From Streptomyces sp. TLI_171 (lineage in GTDB: Bacteria > Actinomycetota > Actinomycetes > Streptomycetales > Streptomycetaceae), in contig NZ_RAPS01000001.1 of assembly GCF_003610255.1 (NCBI RefSeq), positions 3,968,001 through 4,032,000 of the forward strand: 64,000 nt of DNA. The letters run 5' to 3'. Made by a program: the position numbers and the translations under genes. Shown in pieces: positions 48,063-56,992 of the stretch; positions within the stretch are counted from its first letter, which is position 1, and the number at the start of each line of letters is the position of its first letter. The notes beneath the pieces were generated by a model. It saw only the letters and a program-made list of their open reading frames with translations. It ran no database searches and was not told where the DNA came from.

Positions 48063-49298
48063 ATGACACAGCCAGCGATGCGCCAGACCGTCCGTCCCGT
48101 TCCGGCGGTCGACGGCCGGGACGCGGCCGACACCGTGGTCCGCACCAGGCTCGTGGAGATCGTCGTACCCGTGTACAACGAGCAGCACTCGCTGGAGCGC
48201 TGTGTCCGTGAGCTGCACGCCTACCTGTCGAAGACTTTCCCGTACGACTACCTGATCACCGTCGCGGACAACGCCTCGGTGGACGCCACCTGGCAGGTCG
48301 CCTCGGCGCTGGCCGAGGAGATCCCGCAGGTGCGGGCCATCCACCTCGACCTGAAGGGCCGCGGGCGGGCGCTGCGGCACGTGTGGGGCACCAGCGAGGC
48401 GGACGTGGTCGCGTACATGGACGTCGACCTGTCCACCGGCCTGGAGGCCTTCCTGCCGCTGGTCGCGCCGCTGCTGTCCGGGCACAGCGACCTGGCCATC
48501 GGCAGCCGGCTGCACCGGGGTTCGGCCGTGGTGCGGGGCCCGAAGCGGGAGTTCATCTCGCGCACCTACAACTTCCTGCTGCGCGCCACGATGGCCGCCA
48601 AGTTCTCCGACGCCCAGTGCGGGTTCAAGGCCGGGCGCACCGAGGTGGTGAAGCAGCTGCTCGACCGGGTCGAGGACAATGCCTGGTTCTTCGACACCGA
48701 ACTGCTGCTGCTGGCCGAGGCGTCGGGCCTGCGCATCCACGAGGTCCCGGTGGACTGGGTGGACGACCCGGACAGCCGGGTGGACATCGTCCGCACCGTG
48801 GTCGACGACCTCAAGGGCATGGCCCGGGTGGCCCGGCGGACCCTGGCGGGCCGGGGTGCGGTCGAACTCCCGGACCGGGTCCGGCAGTCGCAGGTGCCGC
48901 CGGGCCTGGGCTGGCAGTCCGTCAGCTTCGCGGTGATCGGCGGGCTGTGCACGCTGGCGTACATGCTGCTGTTCCTGGCGCTGCGCCGGCTGGTGCCCGC
49001 GCTGGCGGCCAACGCGCTGGCGCTCGGCGTCACCGCGGTGTTCAACACCGCCGCGAACCGGCGCTTCACCTTCGGGGTGACGGGCCGCCGGAACGCCCTC
49101 AAGCACCAACTGGAGGGCGGCCTGGCCTTCCTGATCGGCCTGGTGCTGACCAGCGGCGGCGTGGCGGTGCTGCACGCGACCGCCCCGGACGCCGGGCACG
49201 GCGTCGAACTCGCCGTGCTGGTCGCGGCGAACGCGGCCGCGACGCTGGTGCGCTTCGTGCTGCTGCGGGTGTGGGTGTTCCACCCGCGCCGCTCCTGA
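48063..49298 (+). CDS. Family 2 glycosyltransferase fused to a GtrA-like domain
   Basis: A 411-residue protein. Residues about 30-270 are a DPM1-like family 2 glycosyltransferase (EIVVPVYNEQHSLERCV, ADNASVDATW, DVD motif at about 119-121, CGFKAGRTEVVKQLL). The C-terminal third, from about residue 283, is a four-helix GtrA domain (SFAVIGGLCTLAYMLLFLAL, FNTAANRRFTFGVTG). The pair usually makes a polyprenyl-phosphate sugar and flips it for outside glycosylation. ATG 48063 has a weak site. It is convergent with paaN and divergent from the monooxygenase. Confidence 0.9.
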   Translation: MTQPAMRQTVRPVPAVDGRDAADTVVRTRLVEIVVPVYNEQHSLERCVRELHAYLSKTFPYDYLITVADNASVDATWQVASALAEEIPQVRAIHLDLKGRGRALRHVWGTSEADVVAYMDVDLSTGLEAFLPLVAPLLSGHSDLAIGSRLHRGSAVVRGPKREFISRTYNFLLRATMAAKFSDAQCGFKAGRTEVVKQLLDRVEDNAWFFDTELLLLAEASGLRIHEVPVDWVDDPDSRVDIVRTVVDDLKGMARVARRTLAGRGAVELPDRVRQSQVPPGLGWQSVSFAVIGGLCTLAYMLLFLALRRLVPALAANALALGVTAVFNTAANRRFTFGVTGRRNALKHQLEGGLAFLIGLVLTSGGVAVLHATAPDAGHGVELAVLVAANAAATLVRFVLLRVWVFHPRRS

Positions 49299-49329
49299 AC
49301 TCCCTGTTCCCTCCCCCGGGACAGGGTCC

Positions 49330-49369
49330 GCGGGCCCGGACGCCGTTGTGGGACGGCGCCCGGGCCCGC
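49330..49369. terminator. Bidirectional terminator between the GtrA-fused transferase and paaN
   Basis: GCGGGCCCGG plus CGCCGT pairs across a TGTGGG loop, 17 positions with a single A-C mismatch. It lies in the convergent gap and can end both units. Confidence 0.75.
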
Positions 49370-49387
49370 TCTCCGTCGCCGGACCGG

Positions 49388-51072
49388 CTACTTGCGGACC
49401 TCGACGGTGCGGAACCGGGCGGCCACGAACGCGGCGTCGCAGTACGCCGAGTTGGCGGCCGGATTGGCGCCCGTGCCGTGCAGGTCGGAGTAGGCGGCGG
49501 TCTGGTTGACGTACACGCCGCCGGTCAGGTTGAGCGAGAGCGAGACGCCGGCGTCCAGGCAGGCCTCGATCAGCGCGCCTTCCACGGCCGGGTCGGTGGT
49601 GTACGCGCCCGCCGTCATCGCGCCGTGCTCGACGGTGGTGCGGCGCAGCAGCTCGACCGCGGCGGCGGTGTTCTCCACCGCGACCGCGAAGGCGATCGGG
49701 CCGAAGCACTCGGTGAGGAAGCGGGAACGGTCGTCCGGCTTGTCGGCGTCGGCCTTCACCAGGGCCGGCGTGCGGATGGTCGCGCCGGGAACTCGGGGGA
49801 GGCCACCACCCGCGGGGCGAGGGCGAGTTCGCCCAGCTCGCCGCCGGCCGCGGCGGCGCTGCGCTGCAGCACCCCGGGGTTGACGACGGCGCCGAGGATC
49901 GCCGCGGCGCGGGCGTCGTCGCCGAGCAGGCCCTCGACCGCGGCGGCCAGGTCGGTCACCACCTGGTCGTAGGAGCGCTCGCCGTCCTCGGTGCGGATGC
50001 CGGTGCGCGGGATCAGCAGGTTCTGCGGAGTGGTGCACATCTGGCCGCTGTACAGGCTGAGCGAGAACGCCAGGTTGTCCAGCATGCCGCGGTAGTCGTC
50101 GGTGGAGTCCAGCACGACGGTGTTCACGCCGGCCTTCTCGGTGTACACCTGCGCCTGCCGGGCGTTCTCCTCCAGCCAGTCGCCGAAGCCGGTGGAGCCG
50201 GTGTAGTCGATCAGCTTCACCTCGGGGCGGACCGCCAGCACCTGGGCGATCGCGGAGCCCTCGTGCTCGGCGGCCAGGCAGACCAGGTTCGGGTCGAAGC
50301 CGGCCTCGGCGAGCACCTCGCGGGCGATCCGCACGGTCAGCGCCAGCGGCAGCACGGCCCGCGGGTGCGGCTTGACCAGCACGCCGTTGCCGGTGGCCAG
50401 CGAGGCGAACAGGCCCGGGTAGCCGTTCCAGGTGGGGAAGGTGTTGCAGCCGATCAGCAGCGCGGTGCCGCGCGGCACCACGGTGAACTCCTTGGTCATC
50501 ACCAGCGGGTCGCGCTTGCCCTGGGGCTTGGTCCAGGTCGCCGAGCGGGGCAGCCGGGTCTGCTCGGCGTACGCGTACGCCACCGCCTCCAGGCCGCGGT
50601 CCTGGGCGTGCGGGCCGCCCGCCTGGAACGCCATCCCGTACGCCTGGCCGGTGGTGTGCATCACCGCGTTGGCGAACTCGTGCGAACGGGAGTTGATCCG
50701 GGCCAGGATCTCCAGGCAGACCGCGGCGCGCGCGGCGGGCGAGGCCTTCGCCCAGCCGGGCCGGGCCGCCTCCAGCGCGGCCAGCAGCGCGGCCGGCTCG
50801 GCGTGCGGGTAGCTGACGCCCAGTTCGATGCCGTAGGGCGAGGCCTCGCCGGCCACCGGCTCGCCGCCGTCCGGGTGTCCGGCCAGCTCGAACTCGCGGC
50901 CCAGCAGGGACTCGAAGGCGGCCTTGCCGTCGCCGGCCGCGCTCTCCCCGTACGCCTTGGGGAACTCCGGGTACGGCGACCAGTAGTCGCGGTCGGCGAT
51001 CGCGGCGAGCGCGCGATCGAGGGTGTCCTGGTGGCGGGCGATCAGTTCGGCGACAGGGGTCGCAGCGGCCAT
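49388..51072 (-). pseudogene. paaN: PaaN-type aldehyde dehydrogenase, broken by a one-base frameshift
   Basis: The N-terminal 430 residues (from ATG 51072) and C-terminal 130 residues are both good matches to the phenylacetate-pathway PaaN family but lie in different frames. The first frame reads APRVVASPEFP and then runs into ARPSARRPW and a stop; the second frame picks up GATIRTPALVKADADK. Adding one C to the CC run at 49785-49786 restores EFPGATIRTP and a 561-residue protein. The nucleophile region SGQMCTTPQN is intact. The function would be oxidation of an aldehyde in aromatic acid breakdown. True mutation and sequencing error cannot be told apart here. ATG 51072 has GAGGAG upstream. Confidence 0.88.
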
Positions 51073-51115
51073 GGTGCGCTCCTCACGGGGGCAGGGCGGG
51101 ACACGCCTCAGGGTA

Positions 51116-51129
51116 ACCGAACGATCGGT
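51116..51129. promoter_or_regulatory. Palindromic operator candidate upstream of paaN
   Basis: ACCGA-ACGA-TCGGT lies 43 bases before the paaN start. A near-identical palindrome stands before the ketoacid dehydrogenase operon at 54791. From memory, the core ACCG-N2-CG-N2-CGGT matches the published site of the TetR-type regulator PaaR. A TetR gene lies between the two targets at 53627. Confidence 0.6.
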
Positions 51130-51205
51130 CGGTGCAAGGGTGTCGGCCCGGAAAGCGCGACGGCCGCCCCCGGAGCGCCGGGAGCGGCCGTCGGGACGGA
51201 TCCGG

Positions 51206-52471
51206 CTACGGGATGCCCAGCTCGAACAGCACGTAGCCGGCGTACCAGCCGGAGGCGACCGCGGTGATGCCGAGGACGGCGGCCAGCGAGGCCCGGGACA
51301 GCCGGTTGAGGCCGGCCGCGATCGGCAGGAACAGCGGGAAGCAGGGCAGCAGGTAGCGCGAGGTGTTGCCGAAGATCTGCTGGCTGCCGAGCACCAGGAC
51401 GACCGTGATGCCGACGTAGACCAGCAGGAACACCGGCGGGCGCATCCGGACCAGCAGGAACAGCAGGATCGGCAGCGCGAACACCAGGAACAGCGCGATC
51501 AGGTCCTCGGTGGGGTAGCCGAACATGTACTTGTGGTGCCCGAACAGCAGGTTCTGGATGACGTTGCCGGTGTGCTTGCCCCAGTCGAAGTAGTGCAGCC
51601 AGGCACCGCGCTGCAGGTCGAAGTACGAGGTCCAGCTGCCCATCCGCCAGCTCGCCCAGGCGATGTACCCGACGAACCCGAGCGGGGCGATCAGCAGCGC
51701 GGACACCGGGCCGAGGACGCCGTCCCGGCGCTTCCACAGCGCGATCAGCGCGGCCACCCCGACCGCGGCGGCCAGCGCGGCCGAGGTCGGCCGGTTCAGC
51801 CCCGCCACGAACGAGGTGACGCCCGCCGCCAGCCAGTTGCGGGTCAGCACGAAGTAGCAGGCCCAGGCGGCGAGGGCGACGAACAGCGAGTCGGAGTACA
51901 CCGCCCACTCGACCCCGGAGCCGGGGAAGACGCCCCACACGCCGGCCGCGATCACCGCCGCGCGGCGCCCGGCCAGCAGCTTGGCCACCGCGTAGATGCC
52001 GGCCGCCGCGACGAACGAGCTCACCACCGAGACCAGGACGCCCGCGCCGAAGGTTCCGAGGCCGGTCACCGCGGAGACCATCTTCATCAGGCCCGGGTAG
52101 AGCGGGAAGAAGGCGACCGAGTTCTGCTCCAGCGTCCACGGGCCCGAGGTGGACGGCAGCAGCTTCGGGTCGTAGCCGTTCTGCGCGACCTGCTGGTACC
52201 ACCAGCCGTCCCAGCCGCCGAGCACGTCCCAGGTGTGCGCGCCGCCGCCGAACCGGGTCGGGTTCGTCAGGTAGTCGCCGGACCAGGCCAGCAGCCACAT
52301 GAAGACGGTGAACGCGATCAGCCGCACCGCGCCGAACACCGCCAGCGCCGGTCCGTACTCGTGGGCGACACGCCGCAGCCACGCGCGCGCGCCCTCGCCC
52401 GCGGCCTCGTCCCCGGCCGGCAGTTCGGGACGCTCCGCCACCTCGGTGTCGTGACTTGCTGCCATCGCCAT
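51206..52471 (-). CDS. PIG-V-like membrane mannosyltransferase
   Basis: A 421-residue protein with about ten helices. The first outside loop has WDGWWYQQVAQNGYDP, the segment where GT-C enzymes of the PIG-V family carry their catalytic Asp. Other features are FFPLYPGLMKMVS, SDSLFVALAAWACYFV and NRPTSAALAAAVGV. GT-C enzymes use polyprenyl-phosphate sugars, which the neighbouring family 2 transferase could supply. ATG 52471 has AGGA six bases upstream; ATG 52465 is in frame as well. It is divergent from that transferase. No acceptor can be named. Confidence 0.82.
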   Translation of the reverse strand: MAMAASHDTEVAERPELPAGDEAAGEGARAWLRRVAHEYGPALAVFGAVRLIAFTVFMWLLAWSGDYLTNPTRFGGGAHTWDVLGGWDGWWYQQVAQNGYDPKLLPSTSGPWTLEQNSVAFFPLYPGLMKMVSAVTGLGTFGAGVLVSVVSSFVAAAGIYAVAKLLAGRRAAVIAAGVWGVFPGSGVEWAVYSDSLFVALAAWACYFVLTRNWLAAGVTSFVAGLNRPTSAALAAAVGVAALIALWKRRDGVLGPVSALLIAPLGFVGYIAWASWRMGSWTSYFDLQRGAWLHYFDWGKHTGNVIQNLLFGHHKYMFGYPTEDLIALFLVFALPILLFLLVRMRPPVFLLVYVGITVVLVLGSQQIFGNTSRYLLPCFPLFLPIAAGLNRLSRASLAAVLGITAVASGWYAGYVLFELGIP

Positions 52472-52617
52472 CAGGTCCTGTCTCGGTCACGGGCCCCGCC
52501 GGGCCGCCCGGATTCTCGGGCGAGCCTACGGCACGGGGTACTGGTCTGTACCTGATCGGAGGCCCGCTGGATACACTCCCCCCACCGGACGGCCTCACCC
52601 ACGGGCGGGAGAACCTG

Positions 52618-53571
52618 ATGAGTGCAGCGGAGCAAGGCGGCACCGTCCTGACGGTGGTGGTCCCGATGTACAACGAGGAGGACGCGCTGCCCTCCTTCGC
52701 CGCCCGGCTGCGGCCGGCGCTGGACGGACTCGGCGTACGTTACGAGGTGCTGGCCGTCGACGACGGCAGCGCCGACAAGACCGCCGCGCTGCTGCGCGAC
52801 CTGACTGCCGACTGGCCCGAGCTGCGGATGGTCCGGCTGCGCCGCAACAGCGGCCACCAGGCGGCGCTCACCGCCGGGTTCGACTTCGCCGTCGGCGACT
52901 ACGTGGCCACCATCGACGCCGATCTGCAGGACCCGCCGGAGAAGCTCGCCGAGATGCTGGAGCTGGCCCGCGGCGAGCGCCTGGACATCGTGTACGGGGT
53001 GCGCGAGGACCGCTCCACCGACACCGGGTTCAAGCGCTGGACGGCCGGCGCCTACTACTGGCTGATGCGCTCCCTGGTGGGCCGTCAGGTGCCGTCCAAC
53101 GCGGGCGACTTCCGGCTGCTGTCCCGGGACGCCGTCGAGGCGCTGAAGGAACTGCCGGACCAGCACCGGGTCTACCGCCTGCTGGTGCCCTGGCTGGGCT
53201 TCCCCAGCGGCGAGGTGCGCTACGTGCGCGAGGAGCGGGTGGCGGGCGAGACCAAGTACCCGCTGACCAAGATGGTCCGGCTCGCCCTGGACAGCGTCAC
53301 CGGTTTCTCCGCCGCGCCGCTGCGGCTGGCCACCTGGCTCGGCACCATCGCCTTCTTCGCCTGCCTGGGACTACTGGCCTTCTCGCTGACCGTCTACCTG
53401 ACCGGCAACACCGTGCCCGGCTGGACCTCGCTCTTCGTCGGCCTGCTGTTCGTCGGCGCGGTGCAGCTGATCTGCGTCGGCCTGCTCGGCGAGTACGTGG
53501 CCCGGATCTACACCTCGGTGCAGGGCCGCCCCGCGTACTTCGTCGCCGAGGACACCCGGCCGCGGGCCTGA
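52618..53571 (+). CDS. Family 2 glycosyltransferase (polyprenyl-phosphate sugar synthase type)
   Basis: A 317-residue enzyme of the GtrB/DPM1 type. The catalytic domain has VVVPMYNEEDALPSF, VDDGSADKTAALL and DADLQDPPEKL near residue 100, then SNAGDFRLLSRDAVEAL. Two membrane helices follow near residues 230-290, and the end is GRPAYFVAEDTRPRA. It transfers a sugar to a lipid phosphate on the inner face. ATG 52618 has GGGAG upstream. It is divergent from the PIG-V-like gene, suggesting donor synthesis for a GT-C enzyme. Confidence 0.9.
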   Translation: MSAAEQGGTVLTVVVPMYNEEDALPSFAARLRPALDGLGVRYEVLAVDDGSADKTAALLRDLTADWPELRMVRLRRNSGHQAALTAGFDFAVGDYVATIDADLQDPPEKLAEMLELARGERLDIVYGVREDRSTDTGFKRWTAGAYYWLMRSLVGRQVPSNAGDFRLLSRDAVEALKELPDQHRVYRLLVPWLGFPSGEVRYVREERVAGETKYPLTKMVRLALDSVTGFSAAPLRLATWLGTIAFFACLGLLAFSLTVYLTGNTVPGWTSLFVGLLFVGAVQLICVGLLGEYVARIYTSVQGRPAYFVAEDTRPRA

Positions 53572-53586
53572 TCCGCTCGTCCCACC

Positions 53587-53615
53587 CCCCGGGGCGGGCC
53601 GCCACCGCCCCGGGG
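53587..53615 (+). terminator. Terminator after the glycosyltransferase gene
   Basis: CCCCGGGGCGG pairs with CCGCCCCGGGG across a seven-base loop, 15 bases beyond the stop codon and 11 bases before the TetR start. Confidence 0.65.
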
Positions 53616-53626
53616 ATACTCGTCGC

Positions 53627-54211
53627 ATGGCCGATCACTCCCCGCGCGCCTCGTACACCGTCGAGTCGCTGCTCGCCGTCACCGTGCGGGTCTTCAACGA
53701 CCGCGGGTACGACGGCACTTCGATGGAGGACCTGTCCCGGGCCGCGGGCATCTCGAAGTCCTCGATCTACCACCACGTGCGCGGCAAGGAGGAACTGCTG
53801 CGGCTCGCGGTCGGCCGGGCGCTGGACGCGCTGTTCGGGATCCTGGAGGAGCCCGCGGCGGTCGAGGGCCGCCCGGTGGACCGGCTGGAGCACGTGGTGC
53901 GCCGCACCGCCGAGGTGCTGCTGGCCGAGCTGCCGTACGTGACGCTGCTGCTGCGGGTGCGCGGCAACACCGCCACCGAGCTGTGGGCGCTGGAGCGCCG
54001 GCGCGACTTCGACCACCGGGTGGCGGAGCTGCTGCAGGAGGCCGCCGCCGCCGGGGAGCTGCGCGCCGACCTGGAGCCGCGGCTGGCCACCCGCCTGCTG
54101 TTCGGCATGATCAACTCGCTGGTGGAGTGGTACCGCCCCGGCCAGCGCGGCGCCGACGCGCTGCCCGACGCGGTGGTCCGGCTGGCCTTCGACGGCCTGC
54201 GCGCCGACTAG
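53627..54211 (+). CDS. TetR family transcriptional regulator
   Basis: A 194-residue regulator. The N-terminal helix-turn-helix covers about residues 12-55 (VFNDRGYDGTSMEDLSRAAG, ISKSSIYHHVRGKEELL), followed by a helical ligand domain. ATG 53627 is close behind the preceding hairpin. It is convergent with the Lrp gene and lies between the two copies of the ACCGA-N4-TCGGT palindrome (51116 and 54791), so it is the prime candidate for binding them. No copy stands before its own gene. By context it may be PaaR-like; the effector would then be an acyl-CoA. Confidence 0.9.
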   Translation: MADHSPRASYTVESLLAVTVRVFNDRGYDGTSMEDLSRAAGISKSSIYHHVRGKEELLRLAVGRALDALFGILEEPAAVEGRPVDRLEHVVRRTAEVLLAELPYVTLLLRVRGNTATELWALERRRDFDHRVAELLQEAAAAGELRADLEPRLATRLLFGMINSLVEWYRPGQRGADALPDAVVRLAFDGLRAD

Positions 54212-54221
54212 CCGCCCGGGG

Positions 54222-54689
54222 CTACGGCCCGTCCGGCGGAATGTGGTCGGTCTCCTCGAAGACCAGCATGGTCCGGGTGCCCAGCACCTCGGGGATCGAC
54301 TGGATGCTGCCCAGCACCAGCTCGCGCAGCTCCTTGTTGTCGGCCGTGTGCACCAGCATCAGCACGTCGTAGTCGCCGCCGACCAGCGCGATGTGCGCCA
54401 CCCCGGGCAGCTGCAGCAGCTGCTCGCGCACCGTCCGCCAGGAGTTCTGCACGATCCGCAGCGTGACGTACGCGGACGCGCCCTGCCCGGCCTTCTCGTG
54501 GTCGACCCGGGCGGTGAAGCCGCGGATCACCCCGTCCTCGACCATCCTGGAGATCCGGGCGTACGCGTTGGCCCGGGACACGTGCACCCGCTCGGCCACC
54601 GAGCGGATCGAAGCGCGGCCGTCCTGCCGCAGCAGCCGCAGGATCGAACGGTCGACACGGTCGAGCCTGGACACCTGTTCAGCCGACAT
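54222..54689 (-). CDS. Lrp/AsnC family transcriptional regulator
   Basis: A 155-residue protein with an N-terminal helix-turn-helix (RLDRVDRSILRLLRQDGRAS, VAERVHVSRANAYARIS) and a C-terminal RAM/ligand domain (VALVGGDYDVLMLVHTADN is close to the effector site; the text reads IALVGGDYDVLM). ATG 54689 has GGATGGGGGG upstream. It is divergent from the bkd-like operon, the standard place of a BkdR-type regulator that senses branched-chain amino acids. An inverted repeat CTTGAC-N9-GTCAAG lies between them. Confidence 0.92.
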   Translation of the reverse strand: MSAEQVSRLDRVDRSILRLLRQDGRASIRSVAERVHVSRANAYARISRMVEDGVIRGFTARVDHEKAGQGASAYVTLRIVQNSWRTVREQLLQLPGVAHIALVGGDYDVLMLVHTADNKELRELVLGSIQSIPEVLGTRTMLVFEETDHIPPDGP

Positions 54690-54758
54690 GGCCCCCCATC
54701 CCTCGTGATTGGACGTGCTGGCCCCAGCAGACCCTCCTTTCGGCCGACTGTCCACCGT

Positions 54759-54779
54759 CTTGACGGGGATATGGTCAAG
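54759..54779. promoter_or_regulatory. Inverted repeat in the Lrp-bkd divergent region
   Basis: CTTGAC and GTCAAG are perfect inverted halves with a nine-base spacer, GGGGATATG. The spacing is suitable for binding an Lrp-type dimer. It lies 70 bases from the Lrp start and 58 from the operon start. Binding is inference. Confidence 0.45.
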
Positions 54780-54790
54780 ATGAACAGACG

Positions 54791-54804
54791 ACCGAACAAT
54801 CGGT
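54791..54804. promoter_or_regulatory. Palindromic operator candidate upstream of the ketoacid dehydrogenase operon
   Basis: ACCGA-ACAA-TCGGT lies 33 bases before the E1 alpha start and differs by one base from the paaN palindrome at 51116. It probably overlaps the promoter, so a bound repressor would block transcription. Confidence 0.6.
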
Positions 54805-54836
54805 AGGGAGCCCCCACCACCCCGGAGGTGCCCGAG

Positions 54837-55988
54837 ATGACCGTCCTCGACCACAGGGACCGGGCCGACCAGGCCCCCGTGCCCGGCTGGCAGCCCGGCG
54901 CCACCGCGCCGCGCACCGACCCCGCCCCGCTGCTGCCCGACGACCGGCCGTACCGCGTCCTCGGCACACCCGCCGCCGCCTCGGCCGACCCGGAGCTGCT
55001 GCGCGAGCTGTACCGCCGGCTGGTGGCCGGCCGCCGCTACAACCAGCAGGCCACCACCCTGACCAAGCAGGGCCGGCTCGCCGTCTACCCGGCCTCCACC
55101 GGCCAGGAGGCCTGCCAGGTGGCCGCCGCGCTGGCGCTGCGCACCGACGACTGGCTCTTCCCGTCCTACCGGGACACCCTCGCGGTGGTCGCCCGCGGCG
55201 TCGACCCGCTGCAGGCCCTCACCCTGCTCCGCGGCAACGCGCACACCGGCTACGACCCGCGCGCCACCCGCACCGCACCGCTGTGCACCCCGCTGGCCAC
55301 CCAGGTGCCGCACGCCGTCGGCCTGGCGCACGCCGCCCGGCTGGCCGGCGACGACACCGTGGCGCTCGCCCTGCTCGGCGACGGCGGCACCAGCGAGGGC
55401 GACTTCCACGAGGGCCTGAACTTCGCGGCGGTGCTGCACGCCCCCGTGGTGTTCCTGGTGCAGAACAACGGCTACGCCATCTCCGTCCCGCTGACCCGGC
55501 AGTCCGCCGCGCCGACCCTGGCCCACAAGGCGGTCGGCTACGGCATGCCCGGCCGGCTGGTCGACGGCAACGACGCAGCCGCCGTGCACCAGGTGCTCGC
55601 CGAGGCCGTGGAGCGGGCCCGCACCGGCGGCGGCCCGACCCTGGTGGAGGCGCTCACCTACCGGGTGGAGGCGCACACCAACGCCGACGACGCCACCCGC
55701 TACCGGCACGCCGCGGAGGTCGAGGCCTGGCAGGCGCACGACCCGATCCGACTGCTGGAGGAGGCGCTGCGCGAGCGCGGCCTGCTGGACGAGCAGCTGG
55801 TCGCCGAGGCCGCCGAGCAGGCCGAGCAGCTGGCCGCCCGGATGCGCGCCGAGTTCCACACCGACCCCGAGCTCGACCCGATGGCGCTGTTCGCGCACGT
55901 CTACGCCGAGCCGACCCAGCAGCTGCGCGAGCAGGCCGCCCAGCTGGCCGCCGAACTCGCCGCGGAGGCCGAGGTGCACGGGCGATGA
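54837..55988 (+). CDS. bkdA: Branched-chain alpha-ketoacid dehydrogenase E1 component, alpha subunit
   Basis: Thiamine-diphosphate enzyme that decarboxylates branched-chain ketoacids to acyl groups, giving acyl-CoA primers for branched fatty acids. The 383-residue protein has YPASTGQEACQVAAALAL, LFPSYRDTLAVV and the cofactor motif from GDGGTSEGDFHEGLNFAAV to QNNGYAIS near residues 181-215. ATG 54837 is eight bases after GGAGG (54824-54828). It overlaps E1 beta by four bases (ATGA). Pyruvate dehydrogenase activity is not excluded, but the two-subunit E1 plus Lrp context favours branched substrates. Confidence 0.88.
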   Translation: MTVLDHRDRADQAPVPGWQPGATAPRTDPAPLLPDDRPYRVLGTPAAASADPELLRELYRRLVAGRRYNQQATTLTKQGRLAVYPASTGQEACQVAAALALRTDDWLFPSYRDTLAVVARGVDPLQALTLLRGNAHTGYDPRATRTAPLCTPLATQVPHAVGLAHAARLAGDDTVALALLGDGGTSEGDFHEGLNFAAVLHAPVVFLVQNNGYAISVPLTRQSAAPTLAHKAVGYGMPGRLVDGNDAAAVHQVLAEAVERARTGGGPTLVEALTYRVEAHTNADDATRYRHAAEVEAWQAHDPIRLLEEALRERGLLDEQLVAEAAEQAEQLAARMRAEFHTDPELDPMALFAHVYAEPTQQLREQAAQLAAELAAEAEVHGR

Positions 55989-56992
55989 CCACCGCCACCC
56001 GCGAACAGTCCGGCCTGCGCACCGGAACCATGGCGCAGGCCCTGAACGCCGCCCTGCGCGACGCGATGCGCGCCGACAAGACGGTGCACGTGCTCGGCGA
56101 GGACGTCGGCGCCCTCGGCGGCGTCTTCCGGATCACCGACGGCCTGACCGCCGAGTTCGGCCCGGAGCGCTGCCTGGACACCCCGCTGGCCGAGGCCGGC
56201 ATCCTCGGCACCGCCGTCGGCATGGCCATGTACGGGCTGCGCCCGGTGGTGGAGATGCAGTTCGACGCCTTCGCCTACCCGGCACTGGAGCAGCTGTTCT
56301 CGCACGTCGCCAAGATGCGCAACCGCACCGCCGGGAAGCTTCCGCTGCCGATCACGATCCGCGTCCCGTACGGCGGCGGCATCGGCGGCGTCGAGCACCA
56401 CAGCGACGCCTCCGAGGCGTACTACGCGCACACCCCCGGGCTGCACGTGGTCACCCCCGCCACCGTCCAGGACGCCTACGGGCTGCTGCGGGAGTCGATC
56501 GCCTCCGACGACCCGGTGGTGTTCCTGGAGCCCAAGCGCCTGTACTGGGGCAAGGCCGAGTGGGACCCGGCGGCGCAGGTCGAACCGATCGGCAGGGCCG
56601 TGCTGCGGCGCCCGGGAACCTCCGCGGTGCTGATCACCTACGGGCCCTCGCTGCCGGTCTGCCTGGAGGCCGCCGAGGCGGCGAAGGCCGAGGGCCGGGA
56701 CCTGGCGGTGCTGGACCTGCGCTCGCTGGTGCCGTTCGACGAGGCCACCGCCTGCGAGGTGGTCCGCTCGGTCGGTCGGGCCGTGGTGGTGCACGAGGCG
56801 ACCGGCTTCGGCGGGGCCGGGGCGGAGCTCGCCGCCCGGCTGACCGAGAAGTGCTTCCACCACCTGGCCGCGCCGGTGCTGCGGGTCACCGGCTTCGACA
56901 TCCCGTACCCGCCGCCGATGCTGGAGCACCACCACCTGCCCGGGGTGGACCGGATCCTGGACGCCGTCGCCAGGCTGCAGTGGGAGGAGTGA
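55985..56992 (+). CDS. bkdB: Branched-chain alpha-ketoacid dehydrogenase E1 component, beta subunit
   Basis: A 335-residue partner of E1 alpha. It has VLGEDVGALGGVFRITDGL, the Glu in LAEAGILGTAVGMAMYGLRP (used to activate the cofactor), VEMQFDAFAYPALEQL, and the transketolase C-terminal domain (LDLRSLVPFDEATACEVVRS, VHEATGFGGAGAELAARL). It starts with ATGA overlapping the alpha stop and ends with TGATG overlapping the E2 start, so the three are translationally coupled. Confidence 0.9.
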   Translation: MTTATREQSGLRTGTMAQALNAALRDAMRADKTVHVLGEDVGALGGVFRITDGLTAEFGPERCLDTPLAEAGILGTAVGMAMYGLRPVVEMQFDAFAYPALEQLFSHVAKMRNRTAGKLPLPITIRVPYGGGIGGVEHHSDASEAYYAHTPGLHVVTPATVQDAYGLLRESIASDDPVVFLEPKRLYWGKAEWDPAAQVEPIGRAVLRRPGTSAVLITYGPSLPVCLEAAEAAKAEGRDLAVLDLRSLVPFDEATACEVVRSVGRAVVVHEATGFGGAGAELAARLTEKCFHHLAAPVLRVTGFDIPYPPPMLEHHHLPGVDRILDAVARLQWEE

